Assembly (NCBI RefSeq): GCF_002775205.1
Contig: NC_036443.1
Coordinates: 14,209,373-14,273,372 of the forward strand
DNA from: Xiphophorus maculatus
Lineage: Eukaryota > Chordata > Actinopteri > Cyprinodontiformes > Poeciliidae
DNA: 64,000 nt
Direction: 5' to 3'
How positions within the stretch are numbered: position 1 is the first letter of the stretch; every line of letters starts with the position of its first letter. This document shows, in pieces, positions 26,296 through 50,000 of this stretch. Under the pieces are notes generated by a model. The model worked only from the letters and a program-made list of their open reading frames with translations, did no database searches and had not been told where the DNA came from. Both the position numbers and the translations under genes were made by a program.

Positions 26296-26813
26296 AATGT
26301 TTACTTTGAAGTCAGGGCAACTGGCTGTTATGTGCAAAACCCAGCATACATACATATGTATACATTTCTACTTTAAATGTCTTTTTTGGAGAGCAAAGTG
26401 AAACCAAAGTCAAATTTCTTGTTTGTGCAGACAAACCTGGCTCATAAAGCCGATTCTGATTCAAATATGCTGGAAGCTAAAATACGTCAAGCCAGTCATC
26501 CGCCTTTATGTTGACCTGTACCAGCTGATCCGACGAATTATTGAACCTTTTCTGATGTCATCAACTTGAATAACCACAAAACAAAATTAGCCGTTTTTCC
26601 TTTAGTTCGTGTTTTATGAGATCCTGCAATAATAATTCACATTTCATTACTCATTATTGTTTTCACTTTTATGAGAGAAAACAAAAATCAATCTCTGAAT
26701 GGTATCTTCAATTTCTTTAGACTACTGTATTAATGGAAAATACCTCATCATGAAGAGCATTACTGCACCGTGATTTATGTCTCTCTGTGTGTAGCTGCCC
26801 TCTGTGGTCCTGT

Positions 26814-26897
26814 TTATATTTAGTTTGGCTGTATGAGTGAGTAAGTGGTGAAGGTCTCAGAGGGAGGGGGCAAGAATAGAACTGGTATTCTATAAAG
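26814..26897 (+). promoter_or_regulatory. Predicted pfkm promoter: MEF2 site and TATA box
   Basis: TTATATTTAG at 26814-26823 fits the MEF2 consensus YTAWWWWTAR exactly. A TATA box, tataaag, lies at 26891-26897, about 68 bp downstream. Transcription would then start near 26920, giving a 5'UTR of roughly 90 nt before the first ATG at 27014. A MEF2-TATA arrangement is what is expected of a muscle-expressed glycolytic gene. Motif inference only. Confidence 0.5.
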
Positions 26898-27013
26898 CCT
26901 GAGCCATCTCTCGTGACTCCCCTGAGAAGCAGAGAGTTTAAGAAGAACTACTCAGGTTTTTTTCTCCTCATCCTTTCACCCCTTCTCCTAGTTCACCCAT
27001 CTTTCTGTAAAAC

Positions 27014-36165
<9,152 letters not shown>

Positions 36166-36240
36166 AGCTGATTATTAATTTGGGGTATTTTCAGTTAGCT
36201 GTTTTTAGATTTCAAGTCCAACCTTTGTGTTTTGTGTCTT

Positions 36241-36246
36241 AATAAA
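36241..36246 (+). terminator. pfkm polyadenylation signal
   Basis: AATAAA 76 bp after the stop codon, followed within 40 bp by a GT/T-rich stretch (atgtgtttttttt), the usual downstream element. This gives a very short 3'UTR of about 100 nt. Confidence 0.75.
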
Positions 36247-36289
36247 AGAGCTGTTGACATTACAGATGTGAATATGTGTTTTTTTTTTA

Positions 36290-37540
<1,251 letters not shown>

Positions 37541-37549
37541 ACTACAGGA

Positions 37550-38006
37550 AGCGGAAGAGGAAACAACTTCTACAAAGGTCAATGAGAACTCGCGGTGGCC
37601 GTTGGGACGTCGGCGGTCTGTGTGCCTTCGCCGAGGAAAGGTGCATGTCCCCAGTGTCCGCTCCGCTCGCCCGATAAGGAATGCGCCTTGCGAAGTCGCT
37701 GTGTGGTTCAGCATTTGATAAAACTTCAGCCGATACCGTGGTATAACAGGAGTCATGGTTTGGTGTCGCTTCTACGTTTCTTATCCAAGCGTGCGAGCCT
37801 AATTCATTGAGCTAGCTGTCGTTAGCCCGCTTCGTTGATTCATAGCGCGCTAGCTTGCTAGCTGGAGTGTGCTGCTGGCCCATCCAGTTGACCGGGAGAC
37901 GAGCTCGACTGACTGAAAAACACAGCCGCTGTTTGGAAACGAGGTGGTGGCGGCAGGCGGGGGGCCGGGAGAACGCGACGGGGTGGTAGTGAGTCAGGAG
38001 CGGCTG
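37550..38006 (+). promoter_or_regulatory. CpG-rich larp4 promoter and 5'UTR
   Basis: Base composition shifts abruptly from AT-rich to CpG-rich (gtcggcggtctg, cgccgagg, gcggcaggcgggg). The block continues through the first coding exon. There is no TATA box. Several GCTAGC/GTTAGC motifs occur at 37811-37865. This is the expected CpG-island promoter of a broadly expressed gene; the exact start site is not visible. Confidence 0.6.
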
Positions 38007-41000
38007 ATGAGTTCAGACCAGAGCGGAGAGCCACCGCTGCTGCAGGAGGAGGCTGATCCCGGACCGAAGAGCGGTGGGAAGGACGAGGCTCCGCTGGGGA
38101 GCGAGGGAGGGTCAGGCGGCATGGTGAGTGAGGCCTTCTTTAGCTTCTTAGCTAGCTATTTTAGCTACTTCTGCTCACCCGACGTGGTGCCGAAAAAAAG
38201 CACCCAGTCATGGGAAGTACTTTTGATTGAGCGAAAGTCGGATCAGTTTTTGTCAGGTGTGATTAAAAAAGCAAATGTCCCATTCTGTCTTTTGCTCATA
38301 TGTACACCGGAGGGGGCTTTTTATGCCACTCTTGTTAAATCTATAACCCTTGCTCTCAGCAAAAAGTGCACTTCAATAAATTACTGAGAAACCGAAGATA
38401 ATTTCTAAACACTTTAATAACACTAGGGGATTTGCCACTTTTGACGTGCTTTCTTAAAACTAATTTATGGAAAGAAAATCGGGCTTTTGGGGGGGAAAGG
38501 GGGTGTTTTTTTCCCCCCCGGCATAATACTAGAGACCTGTTCGCGCATGAGTCACATTTATCAGCTAAAATTAACCCAACTAAGTATCGTGAAGCCGCTA
38601 ACTTTCATTTGAGTCGTTTCAACTCCCAGTTTGCTCTTTAACCCTCCGTTACAGGACATTTTACAATCCCATATTGTGAAAACAGTCTGAGACGCTGCGG
38701 CTTAAATATCTGTTTGCAGCCACTTAATGCAAATGTGCGCACTGATCGTTAGCAGGGGGCTCCATTGCTGCTAACGAAGCCTCTTCGTCCAGCTCTCTTA
38801 TTAAGTAGTTTGCTGAGTAATCATTAGCTTGCTAAGTTTCGACCCGACCATATAATGACAACAAGCACAATTTAAAGGTCCAGAATCCTATTTGAATTAA
38901 TTTGTGAACAGTGCTGCGACTGTTGACCGAGTAACAGACGTGCATTTGCTGTGATGTTATTTCAGCTAATCGCAGTGCTAGTTAGCCTAGCTAGTGCGGT
39001 GACATGCGTTGTGAATACCTGGCCTTCGCCGTGCTGCGCAGTCAGCTGACACTTCTTGGTTGTCCACGGTCTGTGACACAGAAGCATGCATTGTGACCAT
39101 GTGTCAAGTTGCACGGCTCATAAATGCCCTTCCCTGTTTGAGTGACAAAAGAGGGCCGATCGTTTGGGCTTGTTCGTTCTTGACTGCTGCATACACACGA
39201 TAATCCAGAGGCAAAACAGGAGACAGATTAATGTGGCAGTTGCAGGGGTTAAAGGTTAACGTACCTGTTGGGAGTTGGGGACACAAACTGATGCATCAAC
39301 AGGCCGCACTAATTCCCACTATGTCAACACGGATTACCTAATTTTGTTACTAAGTGATTAATAAATATTTAGCTGTCCTGGAGCAGACATTAGCAAACAT
39401 TGTTTAAGATAGAAAAAAAATATATCACCAAATGTATCCAAGTGAAAATAATTCGACTTTAATGTACTTAGAATGTATTAATAAATTATTTTCAATCAGA
39501 TCTGTTACCTTGTGATGGACATTTATTGCATGGTTTTATTTTAAAAGGATTTTTGATTCATTGTGATAAATATAAATTCCAATTAACAATTAAAATATAG
39601 TTGGGAAAAAAAAATAATTTAACATTAATAAAAAGTTGCTGTTTGCAGTGTATTGCCAAAAATCACACTTGTTTATATACCTAGTGTCCTCACAAAGGCA
39701 ATTTCATTACTAGTGCATTTTTAAAAATTATTTGTGTCAGGTTTGACACCTATTAAAGACAAATTAAACAAACACAGACAAGACAAGAGAGTTAGATTCT
39801 TTTGATCTCGCGAGGAGAACTGATAGATGTGTTTCCAGTTACAAATCTCCAACCGCTCTGAAAACACATTTGTTCGCTCCTCTCTTTTTATTACTTTCAG
39901 AGTCCCTATCACAGAGAACACTGCAACTCTTAAGGGGTGGGGGCAAAACACTTCATCACTTAGTTGCAGTGCTAATGACAATCACTAACTAAAACACATG
40001 TTGTCTTGCACTAGATTATTCGGTTCCAGACACAGGGTAGAACAGAGCAAGTTGTACATCTTCACAGTGACGGTTTTATAGCTATCTAACAGGTCAAGGA
40101 AGAAGAAGTTTCTGCTGAGTGATAAACCCTGTGAACACGGTTGTCACTGCTTTTCTTCAGGGAAGCCTTCTTGAAAAGGGAAACAAAGTAATTCAACAAC
40201 ACAGAAACATTCTTTATGCCAAAATAAAAGAAAACAATAAAGGCATATGAGACAAGAACATTATATAAGTAAAACTATAAAGCTACATGAAACAACAAAT
40301 ACTTGATAATAATATATAAATTTTACCTAACAATTTGTCTGCTGATTGGTGTCATGCAGTCACAGACATACAGAGTTCACTTAAGTCTGCAAAGAAGTTG
40401 TTTCATCATCACTTTAATGTAACTGCATTAAATGCCACAAATGTTTAGAGCATTCTTGAAGTCTACTGAAGCATACAACATTTAAAATGCAAAATTTAAT
40501 ATACTTGGAACTACAGGTGCACTGATAAATTGGTCAGCTGATAAATCGACCACGATTTTCTTAATTTTGAGAGCTGGGTAAACGGCCAAGACTCGTATGA
40601 GATACTGATCATATCCATCTCCACTAAGGTCTGAAAGTCGACCACTGTCCTCTCTTGCTCTTCTGTAAAAGAGACCCGGCTGACTGACCTGTTCTCCAGG
40701 TCACATCTGCACATGTACGGTTAAAAATAATCACCACACTTTTGCACATCAGCAAAGTTTTTGCTATATTTAGCACATTTTCAGACAAAAAATAAAATTG
40801 GAATTGGGCTCTTTTAATGTTGGTGACCAGCCAGGAGACTCGAATGGGTTCTCACCATCTCTGGACATCTTAGATCACAGGGGTTTTGTTACAGCTGCAC
40901 GATGTTGGACTGGCACATAAAATCCACGCTTTCCTCACTTCTCTAATATTCCATAGACACTCTGTGACCTTTATCATCATGGGTACAGTCATCTGTCTCA

Positions 41001-44000
41001 GGTTTGTGTATCTATTGAAGTGAAATTCAATCAAATTTACTGAACTTTGAATGCTTTACATATATTAGCCATTACTTACTGCATTACAAACAGTCCATTG
41101 CAGTGTTAATATTGCATAAACTAATACTGCAATAACATAATGTATGCAGTCCTGGTGCATTCTCAGCCCATTCTGTGCTTGTTGAGAAGAATTTAAAATG
41201 TCAAGCAAAATGACTTAGACTTAGACTGACTTTATTGTCATTTTGCATGCACAGGGTGTATACAGAACGAAATTTCGTTGCATACGGCTCAGGACAATGT
41301 TTTGAGCTTACAATGTTGTGAGGTTACTCCAGAATAAAATAAAATACAGTATAAAATCTGAATATAAATATAAATATAGAATATAAAGTGCAGTAATGAC
41401 AGTAAAATATAAGTTATTTAGCTCTGTACATGTGCAGAGCATTAATATGTGCAATGCATTAATATGGCTCAAACTACTTTGATTCTTGAATACTGAAATA
41501 TTTTTTAAAAATTATACTAATACATAATACTAATCATATAAATTATGTATATGTTGTAACATTTCAGATTAGTTTGTGGTTCTGCATCTTGATAAGCATA
41601 ATAAAACAGACAACGTTGACCTTTGTCAGTGTATTAGGAAGCACAACACCTACTCCTCATTTTCTAAGTGTGCCTCTTTAAAAAAATATAAAGTTTTAAA
41701 TGTTAAGGAGTCAAACTCCTTAGACTATCCTCTGCAGAGAAACAGTCAGATTGATCTCCCCCTTATCTGTGTAGGTTTGAGGGCTAAAAATGTTTTACTT
41801 TAATATTTTCCCCTCCAAGGCACAGATCATTCAAATAAAAAATGAAGATGGTGAGTTCATATTTCCCCCTAATATTGGAAGCAGTATGAATTTTAACTGC
41901 ACTGCCAGGTTGCTGCGTGATTGTTTGCAACCTCAAACTTTTTAAATTCACTAAAGAAAACTTAAAGGTCAACATGCAGCTGGATTTGTCAATTTTGTGT
42001 TTATTATTTATAATTATATTGAAAACGAGCTCTGAATTGACTTTAAAAAATGCAACGACAATGAATAAATTTATATCTATAAAACCTAAACCAAGAGAAA
42101 CCACTCACCCTTAGATGCGACATTGAAAAACACATTTAAGTTTTTGTTCTGTGTTTGTTTTTGTGTGTGTGTGTTTTTTTCCCCAGCATGTTGGGCTTTG
42201 TGGTGAAACAATAATGACAAAGTAGATTAGTGTGACTTGGTTGTTATCTCATTAAAGAACTATTTCCAGGGAGGATTTTGCCTTTTTTTGTTATGGTTAC
42301 TCTTCTGCTTTCATGTCACACACTATCAGCTGCCTCAGTGTTTAATATAATGCTTTTTTTTCACACAGAAATTAAAAAATTTGACTCGTGTGTATTGCAG
42401 GAAGGACAAAACTAAAACACTTGGAATAGTTGAGAAACACAAAGCTGTGTTAGAACTATTTGTTGCCACCTCTGGATTTTTTAGAAATATAATTTTTGAG
42501 GATTGGTATTTGTGTTTTAAATTTGATAGAGAATTTATACAAGAGTATAATTTCTGGCAACAATACCAATTATGAGATGACAAACATGTGAACCAGCAAA
42601 ACACTTGTCCTTTAATACACTCTGATTATGTCTGAAACTGATTGCTTTACATGCTGCATAAATTGCACATTCGTAAGACAATCCCTGCAAATGTTTTGAA
42701 ATCCTCAATCTAGCCAGAATCCAAGCAACAATCTCCCTTCATTTGTGTTTTGAGTTGAATCTCACCTGATCCTGTGGTTTCTGTTTTGAAGGTCACCTCA
42801 AAGGGTGCTGGTTTGAACCCAAATGCCAAGGTGTGGCAGGAGATCCCCGTGGCCCCCAGCGAGGCTGTCACCAGTCCTCACTGGCCTCCCTCAGACATCA
42901 GTAAGTGCTCAACACGGTAATAGAATCTGCATGAAATATTCACAAACGTCTGATTCTTGAATCAAATGCGTTTTATTAATGTGACCAGGTTATTCAGAGC
43001 CTTCGTCAGCTGGTTGTAAGCAGTACTCTGTGGGATTTACCGCCCTTGGTGACAGCAGCTCCACAGCAACAGCTGAAATAGCAGTAAATGGAATGGACCT
43101 TCAAGAGCTGGGCTTTTCCCCCGCCGAGTCCACGACAGGGAGCTCTGGTCAGTCATCTCACCTGCAGCCTCCCCCACTCTCTTAACGGTGGCTAAGGAGA
43201 ATCCTGTCTCCAGTAACTTGAAACAAATAGGTTTTTTGGGGAAAATAAAAACTACCCGTCATTTGGTTTTATTCTATAAACCGCATTCATGGGCTTTGGA
43301 TTTTGACACGGTCAAATAGTGGTTTGTGTTGTATAATTGCCCTCTGTCAGACATGACCCGTACATCCTTTCTTTGTGGAGCTAATGTATCTGGTATTCTG
43401 TCCTATGTGGTGATTATTTTTATGCCAATGGAGACCCACTCTGAGTGAGCTGGATTGCAGGTGGCATTCAAAGCTCAGTTCAGAGGGATTTTGGCCGCTC
43501 CTTGGTGCGATTAAAAAACCCTGTTCAATCCAGGCCTCTAGCCCAGCATTGAGAGTAGAGTGGAAACTGTTTATTGTGACAAGTTTGCATTGATTATATG
43601 CAACAGCTTGTTGGATATATATGTTTTTAAAGTTTCTAAACCTATATTCCTTCTGAAAGTGTCCTTTTATGTTTGCTTGTGAAGTGAGTCGCACTGTGTT
43701 CCAGATCAGTTTTGAGGCGCCATCTTGTGAGATTGTCGTTCCTGTTAGCTGTTCTTGCTAGTGACACTTGTATTTGGCTGAAAAGTTGTTCAGATTTGCT
43801 GGAGAGGGAAAAGGACAAAAGCACGAACAAGAGGAAGTATGGACCTCTGAAATGTAAATGTAGGGACACGAAACAGCCGAACAAATCTATTCACCAGGCT
43901 GGATTACAGACACTGATGTGGTGCCTCACCTCAGTCTAGCATAAAAGAAATGGCTTTGGAAGAATTTGATACACATGAATATGTGGACATATTTTGTCAG

Positions 44001-47000
44001 GCTTGGTGCAATATTTGCTAACATATGAACGTAATTAGTTTGTGTTTACTGTGTTTTGTTTATTTAATGATTTTATGTTTTTCTTTGTCTGAACTGGATG
44101 ATCTCAGTTATTTGTACAAAAGTTTATTTGATCCTTTTTCTTGCAATTGAATATTTAGATTCCAAAACTGAAGAACAAGTGTCCTCTGAGAATCTACGAG
44201 AGTCTCTGAAGAAAGAGCTAGAGTTTTATTTCTCAAGGTAAGAGCCAAACACTTAGATTTGAGGTAAACGAGAGTCTCGTTTACCTCATAAATCTGACAT
44301 GGGTCAATGTGGGAATCTCACAGTATGACGAGCTTGAAGAAGAGTTTCTGAGTTTCAGAAATTATTTTAAATAAACACAATCAAAGTCTTGTCTTTAAAA
44401 AAAAAAAAAAAATTATTCCCATTGTTGCTGAAATAATGAAACATGAAGCTTTTATTTGTATTTTTCTGATTTGATTAAAGTGAAAACATAAAATAAACAC
44501 TTGCCAGTTTTTAGTTTTATTGTACCTTTTGTGCACATTATTATTCATTTTTGCTGTAGTTCCCTTCATCAAGGAACACAAGTGCAGGAAACATGTTTAT
44601 TACCCTGTTTGGATAGTTTGCAGTCTGCTACTTAAAATATGTCACCCATTGACTAGTTTCAAGACTGTTTCCTTAAATGCAACAGGTGACCCTCATTTAG
44701 TTTCTTGAAAGTAAAGTAAACTGTCTGGAGCAACAAGTTGGGATATTTTAGTTTGTGACAAATTAAGATGCGACTAATTTGCATGGATTTATAATTTTGT
44801 TGCACAGAGAAAACCTCTCCAAGGATTTATACCTCATGTCTCAGATGGACAGCGACCAGTTTGTCCCCATCTGGACTATAGCCAGCATGGAGGGCATAAA
44901 GGTTCTCACCACAGACATGGAGCTCATTCTGGATGTGTTGAGATGTAAGTGAAAGGATGAGCATGGTACTTTGTAAAACTATTAGAAATATGACATGATT
45001 GTCTCTATTTATATTTGAAATGATCCTTCCAGCTTCTCCAATGGTACAAGTGGATGAGAAAGGTGAAAAGGTTCGACCGAATCACAAACGATGCATCATC
45101 ATCCTGAGAGAGGTCCCTGAAACCACACCTGTAGAGGTACTGTCACGTTGTGCTCATGTTTAGGAATAATTGAGACATTTTTGGAAACTGAAAAACTGAC
45201 TCGTTGTCTCAATCCCACAGGAAGTTGAGTCATTGTTTAAAAACGAAAATTGTCCAAAGGTGATAAGTGTCGAGTTTGCGCACAACAACAACTGGTACAT
45301 CACATTCCAATCGGACACAGATGCTCAGCAGGTACGTCTGGTTAAACTTCACTTTTCTCCAATTCAAAATGAAACACCTTAAATGACCTGATTCGACTCC
45401 TGAATTGCTCTTCCAGGCATACAAGTACTTAAGGGAAGAAGTCAAAACATTTCAGGGAAAACCCATCATGGTAAGTTGAGCTGAAATGTTTTAGTTTGTA
45501 TGTCCCCTCCTGTAAGAAACATTGAGTCATTTCTTGTTTCTTTTCATCTAATAGGCACGGATCAAGGCCATCAACACATTTTTTGCGAAGAATGGTTACC
45601 GTAGCATGGACAGCAGCTTGTATGCTCAGCAGTCCCAGAACCAGTCCCAGTACAGCTCTCCACTTTACATGCAGCATGTCTACCCCCAGCAGCAGTACCC
45701 GGTCTATGGCATTGTACCGCCCACCTGGACTCCTTCACCCACACCCTATTTTGAAACTCCTCTGGTAAGAACCAACTCTAAATGAGCTGCATGACGCTGG
45801 AATGGGTCCCAGACCAGAGATATTTTTAATAAACTGTATTAAAAAATTATGCATTTATTGGTGATCTGACCAGTTTCTCTCATAAACTTCTCTCTTTATT
45901 TGTTGTTGCTAATGATTCACCAGTGATTATTATTTTTGGCTTTTCATGTAAAGATGAAGATAGTTTTTGTGGGTGAACTCAAACTTAGAACTTTAATTTT
46001 CAGACATAGTTGGTGTAAAACCTGATATTTCGGGTTACGCTCTGAAAAATCAGGTGGATTTGGTGATGGACTAATGTCAGGGTTTCCCCCAGCTCATTAT
46101 AAGCCTGGTGGGCCACCAGGCTAAACATTGCTTATTTATTTTAGGTTTTTTTAAATATTTAAGACTTCATAGTTGGTGTTTAGGTATTGTTAATGTCTTC
46201 CAATAACAGATAATTACCTAGTAATATTTTCAAATTTCTTGTCAACTTTAAGCATTTTTTATCTCAAAATCATGGTGGCCCATTGGATGACTTCCTTAAT
46301 GCCCCTACCACTCGGGCGTTAAGGTAGGGGCACCCAGTGGTAGGAGCTATCAGGTTTTCTGGGGGAAACCTTGAATGTCTTTTGGTTGGCAGCTGCTGAA
46401 AATGCATCTAAATTAGCAGAAGTGTGTAAAATAAAAAAAAAGGCTCATTATCAGCTCTGTTACTTTGAATTAGGAAAGCTTTTTCTTGTGTACACACGAG
46501 TCTCCTCATTCTGCATATTTAGTGCATTATTACATTTTGTGAACTGGCCGGTAAGACCAAACGACACAAATGTTTTGCATTCAAAAATGTAAGGAAAAAC
46601 TATTGGAGTCTAAAATTTGTAGTAACCCATTTTATCAATTCAATTTGAGAAAAATATTCAGTGCTGCAAAATATTAGGAAGATTCACTGTGTCCACAGTG
46701 AGTTTTAATATCTCGTTCACTAAAATCTAGATGAGGTGGAGGTGTGTAGGGCATTGAATCGCTATTGCTCTATGAGCTTAAATGTCTTCAATATTTTCCC
46801 TGTATTACATTCTTGGACTGCTGCAGAGTAAATAATTGAACAAATTGCTACATGAAACAGGATTAGTCAACGCTGCCATTTTTTCTCCCTATTCAGGCAC
46901 CGTTTCCTAACAGCGGCTTTGTGAATGGATTTGGCTCTGCGGGACACTACAAAGCTGGCTCCACCGCTCTTAACCTAACTCGCCCATTCAACAGAAACCG

Positions 47001-50000
47001 GTAAGCAAGATCTTTTTATTTGCTGTGCTGCATTTTTAAAGTTGTGACTTAGATTTCAGCCTGCAGTTTTCATAAATGTACTCTTAATTGGAGTGTGGCA
47101 TTCACCACTTGTTGTTGTTTGCATGTTAGGTTAAACTGTGAATGTCAAATCATCCGCAATGCAGTGTTGTCTGAAGAAAATGTAACCCCACAGGGAACTG
47201 CTCTTCACTCCCCTCTTTCTTACTGTCCTCACAGTGTCCCTCTGTATTCAAGAAAGAATGTTATAAATGCCTTCAGGTACCACTATACAATACTGTATGA
47301 TAAGCTTCATCGCTACCCTCATGTCTTACCATACTGCTGCAGCCTAATGACTAAAACCACACCAGGACTGACAATCGGTTATCTTTATTTTGGTCCTTAT
47401 TAAAACTTTCATTGCTGTGATGATGCTTGGTGCCATTCATATTAATGAAATTATTGGATGTTTCCTGTGATTTGATTGCTCCAGTTTTTGCCATTTGAGG
47501 ACTCTTGGCACCAAACACATCCCCTTGCATTGATACACCAGCATGCATCATAGTAACTGTTAAACTTAATTACAACTAACCACTTATTTTACTTTTCATT
47601 GCTGCTTTCTTCATTGACCCAACGCGTCATGTGCTGTAGCAAAAGAACCAGCAGTAGAGAAGCTGATAAATGCGTTCGATCCGATGATGAGATCATGATG
47701 CGCATGGAGGGACAACATGGGAGGAAGATAACTGGCTTTGGTCCTCTCTTTACTCCTTCTTTTCTCTCCCCCTCTTCTGTTTCTTTCTTTCCAAAGTCAG
47801 GAACTTCACTCCCATCCCGATGAGCGTTCAGATTATGAGATCTGAGGGTCGAATCTTTAAAAGATCGAAATTTGATTCATGTTTTATTTTAAAAAGCTTT
47901 AATTTTAGCTGTTTTACTCAAGTGTTGTCAGCTCTACTTGGTGAGTTTATGATTGGTGGCAGGCTTCAGCCCTCCAGCCAATCATAGGCGCACATGTAGC
48001 CCAGATGAACCATCTGCTTGTGTACATTGTCTTTACGGAGGCAGCATGTTGTGTGATTTGGTCGGTGGATCCATAGTTTCCTATCACATCATTTGCATGT
48101 TGCCGTTTTCTTGATGTAATGTAACGTTCACTTCTCCTGTATGGGTTTGTTTCTCCACCAAAGTGGTTCCAGTGCTTGTTTAGTGCATTTTGTTATTTAG
48201 CATTAATTGATTTTTGTTTTAACTGTTGAAGGTTGGTCTCGCATGCAGCTGGACTTACACCAGCATCATTAATCTTGCTGGGTGGGGGGAAAAAAGGCAT
48301 CTCCACCAACATGCTTTAGTGTGGCGGTGGTGTGTTCAGTGTGTAGTGTCATATTGCTTACATTTTGGTCTTTTTATATACAAAACCTTCTGTCATGCAG
48401 AAAAGATGTTTAATTATTAACTGGAATATATTAGGGCTGAAACAATTAACTGGATTAAATAACTTTTGAAATTGAATAATTGTTTTCTGAAGTATGCAGA
48501 CTCAATAAAAGGCAGTTTACTGAAAGAAAAACATACCCAGAGCAGTAAGTAAGCCAAAATTGTACAAAAAACATATACGTGTGTTATGTTCTACCCAGAA
48601 CAAGGGGCTTATTTTAACTCCAAAACTCTTACTAAGCACCTTTTGCTATCCAGTTATTAATTGATTTATTAAAAAAAATAATCAACAGATCAGCCCTACA
48701 CTATAGATGTTAAATCAAGTAGGGCTGAACTTTTTACACGTTGATGCGAGAAGTATTTTTTTTAGCTGCAGATGCATCCGTTCCTACAAATGGTGAAGCA
48801 TACACTAAAGGAGTGCTGTCATAGCATTCTAGTCATCAAAACTTTTAATTATTTAAAACATGTAAAAATTTGAATAATTTGTATATTTCCATATTATAAA
48901 AAGCCTTGAGTGGATAAATAAAAAATCTTCACAAAGTGAAAAAAAATTTTCTCCAATTACTGTAATCGTCATAATAATCGATAGAATAATGAGTTACTAA
49001 AATAATTGTTAGCTGCATCTCTAGACTCAGCGCAGTGGAGATTAATCAGGGTTCCTGTTGTTTTTTTAAGAAAGACTTGAGCTACACTCAGCTCTGAACC
49101 AGCACTGGAAGCACTTTTTTTGAAACGGAATTGTTGTGGCTTAATGTGTCTTAGCCTTTTCTATTTGTGAATCTAAAAAGATTTCTGAACGTTTCCTAAA
49201 ATTTGCATCATTGATAAATTGTTGCAGAAGATTGGAAAACAGGGAAGTAGATCTAGTAAAACTTAACTCCCACCAGTCTGGGTGCTTTACTTGGTGTATG
49301 AACCTGTTCTGTTTTTGCTCACAAAAAGTCAAATATGTTTGGCTTCCTGGTGAAATTTTAGGATGAACCTAAAATGCACTTTAACCTTTCCAGGTGAAGT
49401 TAATGTGACCTCCTCTAAGCTTCTGAACGCATGGGTCCAACTGTTAATGTTTCAGTACTTTTTACACAAAAAGAACCTTAATGACTAAATTAACAATAGA
49501 TGTTTGATGTATTTTTTGCTGTGGCAAACTCGCCACTATTGGCTTTGATTTCAATACATTAAGATCTTCTCAGATGCCCTACTTTCATGATGTGTCACTA
49601 TAGTGTGAACTTTTTACATTTTCCAGAAATTTCACCAGCCAAACATCCCAAATGTTTGTGTGGATTTTTAAATGCATTGAATTTCCATTGAACTTCCCTG
49701 TATTGAATTTGCAAAACATTGCCCTGGTTTTTGATTTTCTATAACTTTACCGCAACAAGACTTTAAACACTGGTCCTTGGTGAGCGCATGTCCATTGGAC
49801 AAATGACATTGATTAAATAGAAAGGCTAAAATCATATTAAGTGATTTTAATTTTCACCGTGTCCACTGTTTGTCTTGTATCTCTTTAAATGACTTGAATC
49901 ATTCAGAGGTTTGGGAATTTTCTATGTAAATGTGATTAAAAGTTAAAATGACCTCATGCTGTTCATTTGAAACTTCTGGCTCTCGGCATAAATCCGTATC

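Larger units (their letters stand above)
22960..26800. other. troap-pfkm intergenic spacer
   Basis: No conserved coding exon seen. It holds a MITE (23946-24163) and a non-LTR retrotransposon remnant (about 26190-26295). A CpG-richer patch around 24420-24560 has a CRE-like tgacgta core but no gene attached. A 20-nt perfect repeat of part of troap exon 10 occurs at 23240-23259. The remainder is AT-rich sequence with homopolymer runs. Confidence 0.5.

Noticed and set aside
40511-40714. 67-codon minus-strand open frame in larp4 intron 1
   Set aside because: The sequence (gtgcactgataaattgg) resembles a decayed DNA-element end; no protein similarity recognised.
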